From Vallitalea pronyensis (GTDB lineage Bacteria; Bacillota; Clostridia; Lachnospirales; Vallitaleaceae): a stretch of 64,000 nt of DNA. The DNA is taken from contig NZ_CP058649.1 in assembly GCF_018141445.1 (NCBI RefSeq), positions 1,693,001-1,757,000 on the forward strand, written 5' to 3'. A program made the translations under genes and the position numbers. How positions within the stretch are numbered: position 1 is the stretch's first letter; each line of letters begins with the position of its first letter. Under the pieces are notes generated by a model. That model was not told where the DNA came from. It searched no databases and was given only the letters and a program-made list of their open reading frames with translations. Shown here one piece after another: positions 26,547-36,441 of the stretch.

Positions 26547-28649
26547 ATGAAAAGAATAATAAAAAAGGGTCAAGGAAAATTTCTTTCACTATTGATGGGG
26601 ACTGTTTTAATTTTTAGTTTATACGGTGCAGTGATACCTGTTGTAAGTCATGCAGCTGGCAGCACCTATTATGTGGATTCTGCCAGTGGTAATGATAGTA
26701 ATAGCGGCACGTCAACCTCTGCACCTTGGAAAACCCTTCAAAAAGTAAACAGCATGAACTTCAATCCAGGTGATAGGATTTTATTTAAAGCAGGAGGCAT
26801 ATGGACTGGACAACTGACATTGGATGATTCTGGAACAAGTATGAATCCCATCGTCATTGATCAATATGGTTCAGGAGACAAGCCCTTAATTAATGGGAAT
26901 GGTTTGGTTGGTGAAGGTGTTGTTTATCTCTATAATACAGAATACATTGAGCTTAATAACCTTGAGATTACCAATAATGCTGCTTCTGAAGGAGACAGAA
27001 GAGGTGTCTATGTGGAAGCTGCCAATGCAGGACTACTGCATCATGTCCACCTAAAAAACCTTACCATTCATCATGTAAAAGGCATGACTGGAAGCACGAA
27101 AGAAGCGAAAAGGACAGCAGGCATATCCATTCGTGTTACAGCGGATAATCTGGTGGATACAAGATATGATGGTGTTCTCATTGAAGGTTGCCATATTTAT
27201 ACGGTGGATAATCAAGGAATTGTCACGGAAACGGTGGATATTCATAATGACGATCCAAGTGCATTGAACTATCCGGGGCAAGTGAATTTTGAAAGACGAA
27301 AATTCACCAATTTGGTTATTCGCAATAACATCATCCATGATATTGGAAAAAACTGTATCATCTTAAGAAATGATGAAAACGGTCTAGTGGAATACAATGT
27401 TGTTTCAGATAATGCTGTTCGGTCCCTTACAGGTAATAGTATTTTTACCCGTACGTGTACAGGTACAGTGATGCAATATAATGAAGGATATGATAACGGG
27501 TCCAGTAACTATGATGGCTGTATGTATGATGCGGATTTAGAAAGCCCCAATACAATATGGCAGTACAGTTATAGCCACAACAATCATCATGGTTTATTTT
27601 GGGCTTGTACAGCAGTAAATGACAGTGGTATCAAAGTTCGTTATAACATCAGTCAAAATGACAAAGGCGGTATTTTTGTGGTAAATTACCCTAATAATGG
27701 TATCGACATCTACAATAATACGGTGTATATTGGTGCTCACCGCTCTCCAACCATTCTCTATGAAAGACACAAGGGCGGTAATGGACCAAGAAAATATTCT
27801 TTTATGAATAACATTATCTATAATGAAAGCTCTTCAGCTACGTATGATTTTTATACGGCTAATAACGATTATAATAGAACCATTGATTACAACCTTTATT
27901 ATGGCAATCATCCATCCAATGAACCCAACGACACCCATAAGCTAACAGTCGATCCACTATTTGTCAACCCTGGATCAGCAACATATGGCATTGATTCATG
28001 TGATGGCTATCAATTAACCAGCAGTTCTCCTGCTATCAATTCTGGCATAAGTATTGCTGATAATGGAGGGAAAGACTATTGGGGTAACGTTCTATATAAA
28101 GGAGCACCGGATAGAGGTGCCCACGAGTACCCCAGTGATAGTACCCCACCTTCTGAAGAGAGCTTTATAGCAGATGAAGATGCTTATGTAAGAGGTGGTC
28201 AATATGCCACTCAGAATTATGGGGCAGATGCAGAAATTCAAATCAAGCAATCCCCATCCAATGACTCTTATAGCAGAAAAGCTTATTTCAAGTTTGACTT
28301 AAATGGTAAAGGATTAAGTACCATAACAAGTGCTAAGCTGAAAGTTTATGTCAATTCCACCAGTGGTACATATGCACCTACAACCTATGAGGTGCATGAT
28401 GACAGCTGGGCAGAGAGCAGTATAACGTGGAATAATGCACCTGCATTGGGAGGAAGTATAACAGCTGCAACGGTGTCAAGTGCTGGACAATATGTGGTAT
28501 GGGATATCACATCCTATGTGAACAACCAGCTATCAGGCGATTCAATTGTGACCATAGGTATTAATGACCCTGCTGCTACATTGGTATATGGAAAATACAA
28601 CAGTAAGGAAGCAACGGCTAATAAGCCAACCTTGGTTATAACCCACTAA
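26547..28649 (+). CDS. Secreted right-handed beta-helix protein with C-terminal CBM96-like domain (putative polysaccharide lyase or hydrolase)
   Basis: 700 residues. Signal peptide of about 37 residues (basic start, long hydrophobic core, SHAA). 'YYVDSASGNDSNSGTSTSAPW' followed by 'FNPGDRILFKAGGIW' is the usual entry into a pectate-lyase-like parallel beta-helix; short repeated coils with N-ladders ('NNLEITNNAAS', 'LVIRNNIIHDIGKN', 'IDIYNNTVYIGAH') run to about 525. The last 165 residues ('DAYVRGGQYATQNYGADAEI', 'KAYFKFDLNGK', 'WAESSITWNNAP', 'YVVWDITSYVNNQ') match the DNRLRE/CBM96 type module, known from alginate- and polysaccharide-binding proteins. The exact family and substrate are not decidable by eye. 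It acts outside the cell. Confidence 0.82.
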   Translation: MKRIIKKGQGKFLSLLMGTVLIFSLYGAVIPVVSHAAGSTYYVDSASGNDSNSGTSTSAPWKTLQKVNSMNFNPGDRILFKAGGIWTGQLTLDDSGTSMNPIVIDQYGSGDKPLINGNGLVGEGVVYLYNTEYIELNNLEITNNAASEGDRRGVYVEAANAGLLHHVHLKNLTIHHVKGMTGSTKEAKRTAGISIRVTADNLVDTRYDGVLIEGCHIYTVDNQGIVTETVDIHNDDPSALNYPGQVNFERRKFTNLVIRNNIIHDIGKNCIILRNDENGLVEYNVVSDNAVRSLTGNSIFTRTCTGTVMQYNEGYDNGSSNYDGCMYDADLESPNTIWQYSYSHNNHHGLFWACTAVNDSGIKVRYNISQNDKGGIFVVNYPNNGIDIYNNTVYIGAHRSPTILYERHKGGNGPRKYSFMNNIIYNESSSATYDFYTANNDYNRTIDYNLYYGNHPSNEPNDTHKLTVDPLFVNPGSATYGIDSCDGYQLTSSSPAINSGISIADNGGKDYWGNVLYKGAPDRGAHEYPSDSTPPSEESFIADEDAYVRGGQYATQNYGADAEIQIKQSPSNDSYSRKAYFKFDLNGKGLSTITSAKLKVYVNSTSGTYAPTTYEVHDDSWAESSITWNNAPALGGSITAATVSSAGQYVVWDITSYVNNQLSGDSIVTIGINDPAATLVYGKYNSKEATANKPTLVITH

Positions 28650-28660
28650 AAATGATGCGT

Positions 28661-28698
28661 AAACAGACAAACCTCTTTATGAGGTGGGTCTGTTTATT
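28661..28698 (+). terminator. Terminator between beta-helix gene and foldase gene
   Basis: AAACAGAC-ACCTC arm pairs with GAGGT-GTCTGTTT, TTTAT loop side, followed by ATTCGATTTT. Its presence argues that the next gene starts at 28730, not at the in-frame ATG at 28652. Confidence 0.65.
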
Positions 28699-28729
28699 CG
28701 ATTTTAACGCATTCACTAAGGAGTCTTAT

Positions 28730-29803
28730 ATGAAAACAATACCAAGTGGTAAAAAAATAATCGTCTTATCCATCAGTATGTTTACAGTGATGATACTCAT
28801 TTGGAGGGTTAACAGCGTGAGTTATTCTGGATGGGATGCAACCCTTGTGACCGTTAATCATGAACCGGTTACCCAAAGAGAATTTAAGCAAGTATTATCC
28901 AAACAACGAAGTGACGTGTATAGCTATTTTCAACGAAAATACGGTGCCAGCGATAATAAGGATTTCTGGACACATAACTATGAGGGAGAAGTACCCATTG
29001 AAATTGCTCGAAAACGTGCGTTAGATACCATCGTTCGTATAAAAGTTGAGCAGCTATTAGCAAGAGAAAAAGGGGTGATGGATAATATTCATGATGCCCA
29101 TTTTTTAAAGAAACTAAAAAATGAAAATAAAAGAAGGCAAGAAGCTGTTGCCAACAATCAGGTGATCTACGGACCAACCACATATAGTGAAAGTGGTTAT
29201 TTTCAATATATCCATTCCAATATGGTTCTCAGAGTGAAGCAGCTCATGATGGAAGAAAACATCAGCATGGAAACATTAAGACATTTTTATGAAGACAGAA
29301 AAGAAACCTATCGATTAGAAGACCAGATAAGGATACATAAAATAGCCATCTCACTACTTGATGAAGCAGGACATGATGACCAAAAGATTAAGGAAAAAAG
29401 CCAAGAGCAGTTAAAGATAATGAAAGACCAATGGGCTCATGGTGTCTATTATGATGATTTTTTAAATAAATATAAGCATACGGATCATTTAGACATGACA
29501 TATGAAGAAGTCACATTTGATAAAAATGACCCAAATCTTCAAGAGCGTGTGGACCATGTATATGACATCAGCAAAACATTAACAATCGGTCAAGTGAGTT
29601 CAATTATAGAGGATAAAGATTCGGTAGCCATCATTAAAGTTGTGGCTATTGAACCTCAGGGCTATCGCCCTTTGGATGAAGTCATGTATCACGTGCAGTC
29701 AAGTTATATAGATGAAACATACCAACAATTGATTGATCAGCTCGTAAAAGAAGCTGATGTTAGAATTCACGAAAATATGTATAAAAAAATAAAGTTAAGA
29801 TAG
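28730..29803 (+). CDS. Membrane-anchored SurA/PrsA-like (parvulin-type) foldase
   Basis: About 357 residues. One N-terminal membrane segment (about 11-28, 'IIVLSISMFTVMILIW') anchors it with the rest outside. 'TLVTVNHEPVTQREFKQVLS' is the SurA_N-type start (V-N-x-E-x-[IV]-T-x-x-E-F); a charged helical region follows, then a parvulin-like domain (about 200-340, 'RIHKIAISLLDE', 'FLNKYKHTDH', 'LTIGQVSSIIEDKDSVAIIKV', 'GYRPLDEV'). Such proteins help secreted proteins fold; some keep prolyl isomerase activity. Start chosen at 28730 with AAGGAG. Its position right behind the secreted beta-helix enzyme suggests it assists that protein or other exported enzymes (inference). Confidence 0.75.
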   Translation: MKTIPSGKKIIVLSISMFTVMILIWRVNSVSYSGWDATLVTVNHEPVTQREFKQVLSKQRSDVYSYFQRKYGASDNKDFWTHNYEGEVPIEIARKRALDTIVRIKVEQLLAREKGVMDNIHDAHFLKKLKNENKRRQEAVANNQVIYGPTTYSESGYFQYIHSNMVLRVKQLMMEENISMETLRHFYEDRKETYRLEDQIRIHKIAISLLDEAGHDDQKIKEKSQEQLKIMKDQWAHGVYYDDFLNKYKHTDHLDMTYEEVTFDKNDPNLQERVDHVYDISKTLTIGQVSSIIEDKDSVAIIKVVAIEPQGYRPLDEVMYHVQSSYIDETYQQLIDQLVKEADVRIHENMYKKIKLR

Positions 29804-29956
29804 CTGTCCCTATGCAGATGTTAAATCATTCAAAAAAATATATGATTAAATGAGACAGCAGCCAAAAATTATTTTAATGTAAGGTATATATGGTGTTAAC
29901 CCTCATAAAATAAGGTAAACTTATAAAAGACATCCTACTGGAAAGTGTTATCTATG

Positions 29957-30000
29957 AAGGTGAACAAGTACATGTCATCATCTCAGTACTTGTTCACCTT
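29957..30000. repeat. Long perfect hairpin between foldase and kefF
   Basis: 15-bp perfect inverted arms AAGGTGAACAAGTAC / GTACTTGTTCACCTT with a 14-nt loop. There is no T run afterwards, so it is either a weak terminator or a DNA/RNA element of other use. The remainder of 29804-30077 shows nothing clear. Confidence 0.6.
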
Positions 30001-30077
30001 TAAAAATATCTATATAATGGTACTGTATAACCATTTATGATGCATTTGTTGATAAAGGAGGATAAGTAGATTACCTT

Positions 30078-30695
30078 ATGAAAACAACAAAGAAGATATT
30101 AATAAATTTTGCACATCCAGCAAAATCAAAATCAAAAATAAATATAGCTTTAAGGAAGATGGTGGAAAATCTGGATGGTGTTACGATTAATGATCTCTAC
30201 GATCATTATCCGGATTTTATGATTGATATTAGCAGAGAACAGGGGCTATGTGAAGCACATGATGTGATTGTTTTTCAGCATCCCTTTTATTGGTATCAAG
30301 CACCTTCTATTGTCAAAGAGTGGTTTGACTTGGTATTGGAACACGGTTGGGCATACGGTGCCATGGCAACTGCGTTAAAAGATAAACTTTTTGTTCAAAC
30401 GTTGACAGCAGGGGGAGATGCGGCATCCTATCAAGCAGATGGTATGAACAGATATACCATTGCAGAGTTAACATCACCCTTTAGAGCCACTGCCAACCTA
30501 TGTAAGATGGCATCCATTTCACCCTTTACTATATTGGGTATTCATAGAGGATTACCAGATGAAGAAATCCGCTTTCATGCAGAAAATTATCGCCGTTTTA
30601 TTGTCGCGTTAAGGGATAACCGTTTGAATTTAGATATGGCAAAAGAGATACCATGCTGCAGCACCCATTTAGACGCCATTATAGGAAAGGAGTAA
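30078..30695 (+). CDS. kefF: NAD(P)H oxidoreductase, KefF-type ancillary protein
   Basis: 205 residues of the flavodoxin-like quinone reductase family. 'KILINFAHPAKSKSKINIAL' is the FMN phosphate-binding start and 'VIVFQHPFYWYQAPSIVKEWFDLVLEHGW' (in parts) is the family signature around the isoalloxazine site. The gene is 3 bp upstream of a KefB/KefC-type antiporter, and the two are arranged as in enterobacterial kefF-kefC, where KefF binds and activates the channel and reduces electrophilic quinones. AAAGGAGGA precedes the start. Role in this organism: K+ efflux and cytoplasmic acidification on electrophile stress (inference). Confidence 0.85.
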   Translation: MKTTKKILINFAHPAKSKSKINIALRKMVENLDGVTINDLYDHYPDFMIDISREQGLCEAHDVIVFQHPFYWYQAPSIVKEWFDLVLEHGWAYGAMATALKDKLFVQTLTAGGDAASYQADGMNRYTIAELTSPFRATANLCKMASISPFTILGIHRGLPDEEIRFHAENYRRFIVALRDNRLNLDMAKEIPCCSTHLDAIIGKE

Positions 30696-30698
30696 ACC

Positions 30699-32552
30699 AT
30701 GGAAGTATTCTTATTGCAACTGTTCATATTCTTTGTTACATCAGCCATTGCTGTTCCCATTGCTAAAAAGCTAGGTCTTAGTTCGGTTCTAGGATACTTG
30801 AGCGCAGGAATTGTCATTGGTCCTTTTGGTATATCTCTCATAGCTGATGTAGAATCGGTCATGCATATTACGGAGTTTGGTGTTGTGATGATGCTGTTTT
30901 TGGTAGGACTGGAGTTAAAACCTTCCATGTTGTGGCAAATGCGTATGCCTATTCTTGGGACAGGTGGTGCTCAAGTTATTGTCACAGCCCTTGTTATAGG
31001 ATCCGTGACCTTTTTGGTTTTACCGTGGCAGCAAGCTTTAGCAGTTGGTTTAACATTAGCTTTGTCATCAACAGCTATTGTCGTACAGATCCTAAGAGAA
31101 AACCAGATGATGAACACGACAGCAGGCAGATCCATATTTTCTGTACTGTTGCTTCAAGATTTAGCCTTTATACCCATACTTGCTCTTATGCCTTTTTTAG
31201 CCACAGATTTAAGTCAAGAAGCAAGTCATAGCAAAACACTATTCATTGACATTTCTCAATTTACGGGAACCTCTCAGTTCATCATCATTTTAGCATCCCT
31301 CTTGATTGTTTTTGTTGTTGGGAAATATATAAGTCGACCGCTTTTTAGAGTCATTGCTCAAACTCATGTAAGAGAAATTTTTGTAGGTGCAGCGTTGGCT
31401 ATGGTTGTGGGAATTTCCTTGCTAATGACCATTGTTGGACTGTCACCAGCACTTGGAACCTTTATCGCAGGGGTTGTTTTGGCGGATAATGAGTATAGGC
31501 ATGAACTTGAAAGTGACATTGAACCTTTTAAAGGATTGTTACTTGGCGTTTTTTTCATATCCATTGGTGCAAGTTTGAATTTTAAACTAATAGGTGACAA
31601 TATGCTTATGATTATTGGTATAGCTTTTGGACTAATGGTGATTAAATTTGTGATATTGCTTCTTGTTGCTTATGTTTTTAAAGTAGCTAAAAAGAACAGA
31701 ATTATTTTTGCAGTGTCACTGGCCCAAGGTGGAGAATTCGCATTTGTGTTATTCCAATTCGCAAAAACCAATGGTGTGTTGGGAGCAGAGATCACAGATC
31801 CATTTATTTCAGCCGTTGTCATATCCATGTTTTTAGCACCCCTTTTATTCAAAGTAAATGAAAAGTTCTTGTATTCTAGAAAGACAGATGAAATTAACCA
31901 ACAAATGGATGTCATTGATGAAAAAGGAAAACAGGTTATTCTGGCAGGATTTGGACAGCTTGGCATGGATATCGGACGTTTTCTGATTTCAGCAGGCGTC
32001 AAACCCATCATATTGGATAATAATGCTGCCAAAGTAGATGTCTTAAGAAAATTCGGCTTTGAGGTTTATTATGGGGATGTTACGAGACTTGATTTATTAA
32101 AAGCAGCAGGAGCACCAGAAGCTGAACTGCTGATTTTGACAATGGGGGATGTGGAAATCACAAAAAAACTTGTGGATATTGTTCACAAGCACTATCCAAA
32201 TTTAAAAATTGTAGCCAATGCATCGGATTTGGAAGCAACATATGAACTGATGGATATCCATGTAGATAAGATCAGAAGAGAGTCTTTTGGCAGCGCTTTA
32301 ATGTTAGGACAGGACATCTTGCAACTGTTAGGTATGGACCCATATGATGCCTATCGTTTGATGAGGATTTTTAGAAAGCATAATGAAGACATGGTTCAAG
32401 AACTGTATAAGAGACACCAAGAAGATATGGACAACTATATTTCTGTATATCAGCAGCAAATGGAAAATCTTGAAGAATTGATGACATTTGATCTTGATAT
32501 GGATTCAGATGTACTGGATAAGGCATGGAAAAGCGCCAGTCCAGAAGAGTAA
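30699..32552 (+). CDS. CPA2 family K+/H+ antiporter with RCK/TrkA-N domain (KefB/KefC type)
   Basis: 617 residues: about twelve membrane helices (1-390), including '[17 protein letters not shown]' and '[15 protein letters not shown]' typical of CPA2 exchangers, then a cytosolic Rossmann domain starting '[19 protein letters not shown]' (about 410) with the dinucleotide G-x-G-x-x-G, and a long acidic helical tail. Family members exchange K+ for H+, gated by glutathione adducts or nucleotides. Co-transcribed with the KefF-like gene 3 bp upstream. Glutathione is uncommon in Clostridia, so the real gating ligand may be another thiol adduct or NADH (inference). Confidence 0.88.
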   Translation: MEVFLLQLFIFFVTSAIAVPIAKKLGLSSVLGYLSAGIVIGPFGISLIADVESVMHITEFGVVMMLFLVGLELKPSMLWQMRMPILGTGGAQVIVTALVIGSVTFLVLPWQQALAVGLTLALSSTAIVVQILRENQMMNTTAGRSIFSVLLLQDLAFIPILALMPFLATDLSQEASHSKTLFIDISQFTGTSQFIIILASLLIVFVVGKYISRPLFRVIAQTHVREIFVGAALAMVVGISLLMTIVGLSPALGTFIAGVVLADNEYRHELESDIEPFKGLLLGVFFISIGASLNFKLIGDNMLMIIGIAFGLMVIKFVILLLVAYVFKVAKKNRIIFAVSLAQGGEFAFVLFQFAKTNGVLGAEITDPFISAVVISMFLAPLLFKVNEKFLYSRKTDEINQQMDVIDEKGKQVILAGFGQLGMDIGRFLISAGVKPIILDNNAAKVDVLRKFGFEVYYGDVTRLDLLKAAGAPEAELLILTMGDVEITKKLVDIVHKHYPNLKIVANASDLEATYELMDIHVDKIRRESFGSALMLGQDILQLLGMDPYDAYRLMRIFRKHNEDMVQELYKRHQEDMDNYISVYQQQMENLEELMTFDLDMDSDVLDKAWKSASPEE

Positions 32553-32688
32553 TGGATGACCATCATTGACCTGTAATTCGTGCAATAATTTATGTGATTT
32601 ATTCATTGATATATGTATACTGTTTAATCTATCCTATATGTAGGTAGGATGATTTTTGTACTATATCAATGAAAGGAAGTGACGGATC

Positions 32689-34149
32689 ATGAAAAACATT
32701 GTTTTTATTTTTCCAGATCAAATGCGAGCGGATTACTTAGGGTGTTATGGTGCAGATTTTGCAAAAACCCCTAATATTGACCAATTAGCTGGTGAAGGTG
32801 TTGTGTATGAAAATGCCTGTTCAACCAGTCCATTATGTGTACCAGCAAGAGCGTCATTATTAACGGGAAAAAATGCGATTGTAAATGGTGTATTGGAAAA
32901 CAGCACCTGGTTAAGACCCGATCATGGCGCATGCGGTATTGAAACATGGCCACAGATACTATCGGATAATGGGTATGATACCATTGCTGTGGGTAAAATG
33001 CACTTTTATCCATGGGATACAATGGAAGGTTTTGATAAGCGCATTATCAGTGAAGATAAAAGGCATTATCTTGTAGAAGATGATTATGCAGACTACCTGA
33101 CATCAAAAGGTTTAAAAAAATACAGAGGAATAGATTGTGAAGGGTATGCAGAAGGAAAGGGTGCCATGATGAATCCTTTTAAACTGGAAGATCAAGCGGA
33201 CCAGTGGATAACAAGGCAGGCATGTGACACCATTGGAGCCTCTAGTGATGACAAGCCCTTTGCCATGATGGTAGGTTTTTTATCCCCTCATTGCCCCTAT
33301 GACCCAGATGTATCTTTTGCTGAACACTTTCAATCTTCTGAAATGCCCGATTCTGTGCCAGAAACACCTGAAAGCATGTCTTTTCGTGAACGTCTTGTCA
33401 ACGCCTATAAAAAACCTTGGGCTCAGGTGGATTACTCCTCTTTCACGGAAGAAGAAAAGAAAAAAGTAAAGGCTCATTATAGTGCTTGTATCCATGATGT
33501 TGATGTGTGTGTGGGCTATATTGTTGAAGCATTGAAGAAAAAAGGCATCTATGATAATACGGTGATTATATTTGCCTCAGACCATGGGGATTTCGTCGGT
33601 GATTTTGGTTTAATAGGCAAACACTATTATTATGAACCATCTATTCATGTACCTCTAATTATTAAAGATACTACAGTACAAGCATCAGGCACAAGGAAAA
33701 AAGAGGTGGTCAATCTGACGGATATTCGGGCAACCATCTTGCAGATTGCAGGTATAGAAGGCATTCAAGATATTGAGACAGAGGATTCAAAAATTTTATC
33801 CTGCTATAAGGAGAGTACCGAAGAACGTATGCTATTTGGTGCTACAGATATTGGGTATATGGCAAGAATGAATGAATGGAAATTATGTCGGTATAAGAAG
33901 GGGTTAACACAGTTATTCAATTTAAACAAAGACCCTTATGAGCAGGTTAATCTTGCCTATACCCAAGAAAACATGGACATCTTCAAAAAACTTGATGCCT
34001 ATATGCAAAAAAGGATTGTTGAATCCATCTATGAAGCTAATATGGACAAGATAGTCGATAAAACAACGTCTTTAGATGAAGATGATTATTTTAAAAGACA
34101 TTGGAAAAGACCTTACCCAGTGAGTCAACACAATGGGTCTTGTTGTTGA
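32689..34149 (+). CDS. Type I sulfatase (Cys type), cytoplasmic
   Basis: 486 residues. 'NIVFIFPDQMRADYLGCYG' gives the first metal site, 'LCVPARASLLTGKN' the canonical formylglycine motif with Cys50, and 'VIIFASDHGDFVGDFGLIGK' the second metal pair. The C-terminal region 'QLFNLNKDPYEQVNLA' is family-typical; the protein ends with 'NGSCC'. No signal peptide. GAAAGGAAGTGACG precedes the ATG. It is the first gene of the large polysaccharide locus and has its own terminators downstream, so it is a separate unit from the importer genes that follow. Which sulfate ester it removes cannot be told. Confidence 0.92.
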   Translation: MKNIVFIFPDQMRADYLGCYGADFAKTPNIDQLAGEGVVYENACSTSPLCVPARASLLTGKNAIVNGVLENSTWLRPDHGACGIETWPQILSDNGYDTIAVGKMHFYPWDTMEGFDKRIISEDKRHYLVEDDYADYLTSKGLKKYRGIDCEGYAEGKGAMMNPFKLEDQADQWITRQACDTIGASSDDKPFAMMVGFLSPHCPYDPDVSFAEHFQSSEMPDSVPETPESMSFRERLVNAYKKPWAQVDYSSFTEEEKKKVKAHYSACIHDVDVCVGYIVEALKKKGIYDNTVIIFASDHGDFVGDFGLIGKHYYYEPSIHVPLIIKDTTVQASGTRKKEVVNLTDIRATILQIAGIEGIQDIETEDSKILSCYKESTEERMLFGATDIGYMARMNEWKLCRYKKGLTQLFNLNKDPYEQVNLAYTQENMDIFKKLDAYMQKRIVESIYEANMDKIVDKTTSLDEDDYFKRHWKRPYPVSQHNGSCC

Positions 34150-34178
34150 TTAATGATTAAAAAATAATATCCAACTAC

Positions 34179-34212
34179 CAATAGCCTATCCTATTCATAG
34201 GATAGGCTATTG
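34179..34212. repeat. Perfect 16-bp inverted repeat after the sulfatase
   Basis: 16-bp arms (34179-34194 and 34197-34212) separated by TC. It would form a very strong hairpin. No T run follows directly, but a normal terminator lies 15 bp downstream. Confidence 0.7.
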
Positions 34213-34226
34213 CTGTATCTTAACTG

Positions 34227-34261
34227 ACGCCTCTCTGTTATAGATGAGAGACGTTTTTTTT
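34227..34261 (+). terminator. Rho-independent terminator of the sulfatase gene
   Basis: ACG-CTCTC / GAGAG-CGT stem with one internal mismatch, then eight T. The rest of the 334-bp gap up to 34484 is AT-rich and shows no further clear element besides the GGGGG ribosome site of the next gene. Confidence 0.7.
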
Positions 34262-34483
34262 GATGCTTATATCTTTAGGCGTTAAGCATGTTTGTTCTAC
34301 TAAATGATTAAAATCCTAAGAAATGCAAAAGTCTGAAGAACATGTTAAAAGCTATATGATGGCCATATGAAGTAATGTAAAAAAATAATCTTATTGTCTC
34401 TAGCTTTTTTGCATAACCCTAACATATACTTACATTGCAAGGATGCACCATGTGTCCAGAGAATATAAAAGGGGGTGATGCAA

Positions 34484-35449
34484 ATGAATCAACACATTGT
34501 ACCATTCAGTCAAGGATCAAAAAAGAAGCAGCTATATCTCAACAAGATATTCATGTCCTTCAAGTCTTCTTGGCAACTATATGTTATGTTTCTATTACCA
34601 TTAATGTATATATTGATCTTTAAGTATTATCCCATGTTGGGTACTCAAATAGCTTTCAAAGATTATAAATTATCGAAAGGAATCTGGGGTAGTGAGTGGG
34701 TTGGATTGGACCATTTTTTGCGTTTTTTTAAATCTTATCAATTTAATAGAGTCGTGTTTAATACCTTAAGGTTATCGTTATATGCCATCATTGCAGGATT
34801 TCCATTACCCATTATATTGGCCATCAGTCTGAATTATACACGAAAAAAAACGTACAAGAAATTGGTACAGATGGTCACATATATGCCTCATTTTATTTCA
34901 GTGGTGGTCATGGTAGGTATTATTTTGCAATTTCTCAATCCAAGATACGGTATGGTGAATGCACTAATCGTTGCTTTGGGTGGTCAAGGCATTGACTTTA
35001 TGGGTAAACCAGGTCTCTTTGGAAGCGTATATGTATGGTCAGGCGTTTGGCAGAATCTAGGCTATGGATCCATTATTTATTTGGCTGCTTTGGCAGGTGT
35101 CAGCCCAGAACTCCATGAAGCAGCTATTATGGATGGTGCGTCCTTGATAAAAAGGATTAGGCACATTGATATTCCTGGTATTATGCCCACAGCGATTATC
35201 CTTTTAATTATGCGGATGGGACATATTCTGGATGTAGGGTTCCAGAAAATCCTGTTGCTACAAAACCCCATGAATTTAAGAACATCTGAAACCATTGCTA
35301 CCTATGTCTATAAAGTAGGCTTGCAAGCTGGTCGCCCAGATTTTGGCTATGCGACGGCCATAGGCCTATCCAAATCGGTCATTAGTTTAGTGATTCTTAT
35401 ACTTGTTAATCGTTTTGCAAAACGCTATAGTGAAACCAGCTTATGGTAA
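34484..35449 (+). CDS. ABC transporter permease, LplB/YteP type (complex carbohydrate import)
   Basis: About 321 residues with six membrane helices. 'YPMLGTQIAFKDYKLSKGIWG' after the first helix is the mark of LplB-type permeases, and the EAA loop is 'EAAIMDGASLIKRIRHIDIP', which docks on the ATPase. The start is ATG 34484, 8 bp after GGGGG; codons at 34475 and 34478 lie within the ribosome site. It is the first gene of a permease-permease-lipoprotein set. In Bacillus relatives such sets import unsaturated rhamnogalacturonan or other oligosaccharides. No ATPase gene is nearby, so it must share an MsmX-type ATPase encoded elsewhere (inference). Confidence 0.9.
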   Translation: MNQHIVPFSQGSKKKQLYLNKIFMSFKSSWQLYVMFLLPLMYILIFKYYPMLGTQIAFKDYKLSKGIWGSEWVGLDHFLRFFKSYQFNRVVFNTLRLSLYAIIAGFPLPIILAISLNYTRKKTYKKLVQMVTYMPHFISVVVMVGIILQFLNPRYGMVNALIVALGGQGIDFMGKPGLFGSVYVWSGVWQNLGYGSIIYLAALAGVSPELHEAAIMDGASLIKRIRHIDIPGIMPTAIILLIMRMGHILDVGFQKILLLQNPMNLRTSETIATYVYKVGLQAGRPDFGYATAIGLSKSVISLVILILVNRFAKRYSETSLW

Positions 35450-35470
35450 ACAACAGGAGGTGATAACGAG

Positions 35471-36361
35471 ATGCTTGTAAAGAGTAAAGAATCAAAAGGT
35501 GACCGGATTTTTAGAATCGTTAATTTCATCCTATTAACATTGTTTTTTTTAGCCGTGTTGTACCCTATTCTATACGTGGTGAGTGCATCCTTTAGTTCCG
35601 CTGAAGCTGTCATTAGTGGAAAGGTCTTTTTATGGCCTGTAGGTTTTACGTTAAAAGGTTATCAAACCATCCTTCAACATCATGGCGTATGGACAGGCTA
35701 TGCTAATTCCATTTTTTATGCTGGTGTAGGTACAAGCATTAATGTGGTTTTTACTATTCTAGCGGCTTATCCATTATCAAGAAAGTCTTTTAGGTTCAGA
35801 AATTTTTTTATGTTTGTATTGACTTTTACCATGATTTTTAGTGGAGGCTTAATTCCAACTTATTTGCTGGTGACAAAGCTCTTTCACCATACAAGATGGG
35901 CTTTATTAATACCTGGTGCATTATCGGTATACAACGTCATTATCACCAGAACATTTTTTCAAAATAGTATACCAGAAGAAATTTTAGAATCGGCTCAATT
36001 AGATGGGTGCAATGATTTTCAGTTCGTATGGCGAATCGTACTGCCCTTATCCAAATCAATTATTGCAGTCATAACCTTGTTCTATGTAGTAGGGCATTGG
36101 AATGAGTACTTCAGTGCGATGTTATATTTAAAAGATACAAAGTTATACCCGCTGCAACTGGTATTAAGACAAATATTAGTTGAGAATCAAACGGATGAAA
36201 GTATGTTTACAGATATAGAGAATATGATTGAGAAGCAGAACTTACAGGAGTTATTAAAGTATGCACTCATGATTGTCTCAAGCATTCCTGTTCTCATTAT
36301 TTATCCCTTTGTACAAAAACATTTTGTCAAGGGCGTGATGGTGGGCTCATTAAAAGGGTAA
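35471..36361 (+). CDS. ABC transporter permease, LplC/YtcP type
   Basis: 296 residues with six membrane helices. The N-terminal 'YPILYVVSASFSSAEAVISGKVFLWPVGFTLKGY' stretch (in parts) is the LplC/YtcP signature and 'ESAQLDGCNDFQFVWRIVLP' is the EAA loop. It ends with 'KGVMVGSLKG', the usual end of this family. GGAGGTGATAACGAG precedes the ATG. Located 21 bp after its partner permease; together they form the channel for an oligosaccharide delivered by the lipoprotein encoded next. Confidence 0.92.
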   Translation: MLVKSKESKGDRIFRIVNFILLTLFFLAVLYPILYVVSASFSSAEAVISGKVFLWPVGFTLKGYQTILQHHGVWTGYANSIFYAGVGTSINVVFTILAAYPLSRKSFRFRNFFMFVLTFTMIFSGGLIPTYLLVTKLFHHTRWALLIPGALSVYNVIITRTFFQNSIPEEILESAQLDGCNDFQFVWRIVLPLSKSIIAVITLFYVVGHWNEYFSAMLYLKDTKLYPLQLVLRQILVENQTDESMFTDIENMIEKQNLQELLKYALMIVSSIPVLIIYPFVQKHFVKGVMVGSLKG

Positions 36362-36441
36362 GATAGCGGTTGGAAGCTTGAGGCGCTATATGCTTTAACC
36401 GTAATAAGAAATATCATGTAATAGATAAGGAGGACGTACAA

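Noticed and set aside
28652..28729. Upstream in-frame start for the foldase gene
   Set aside because: This stretch contains a clear terminator hairpin and no ribosome site; AAGGAG lies right before the ATG at 28730, followed by a normal membrane anchor.
32631..32660. Hairpin ATCCTA/TAGGAT plus T run before the sulfatase at 32689 as attenuator
   Set aside because: Only a 6-bp A/T-rich stem, too weak to claim.
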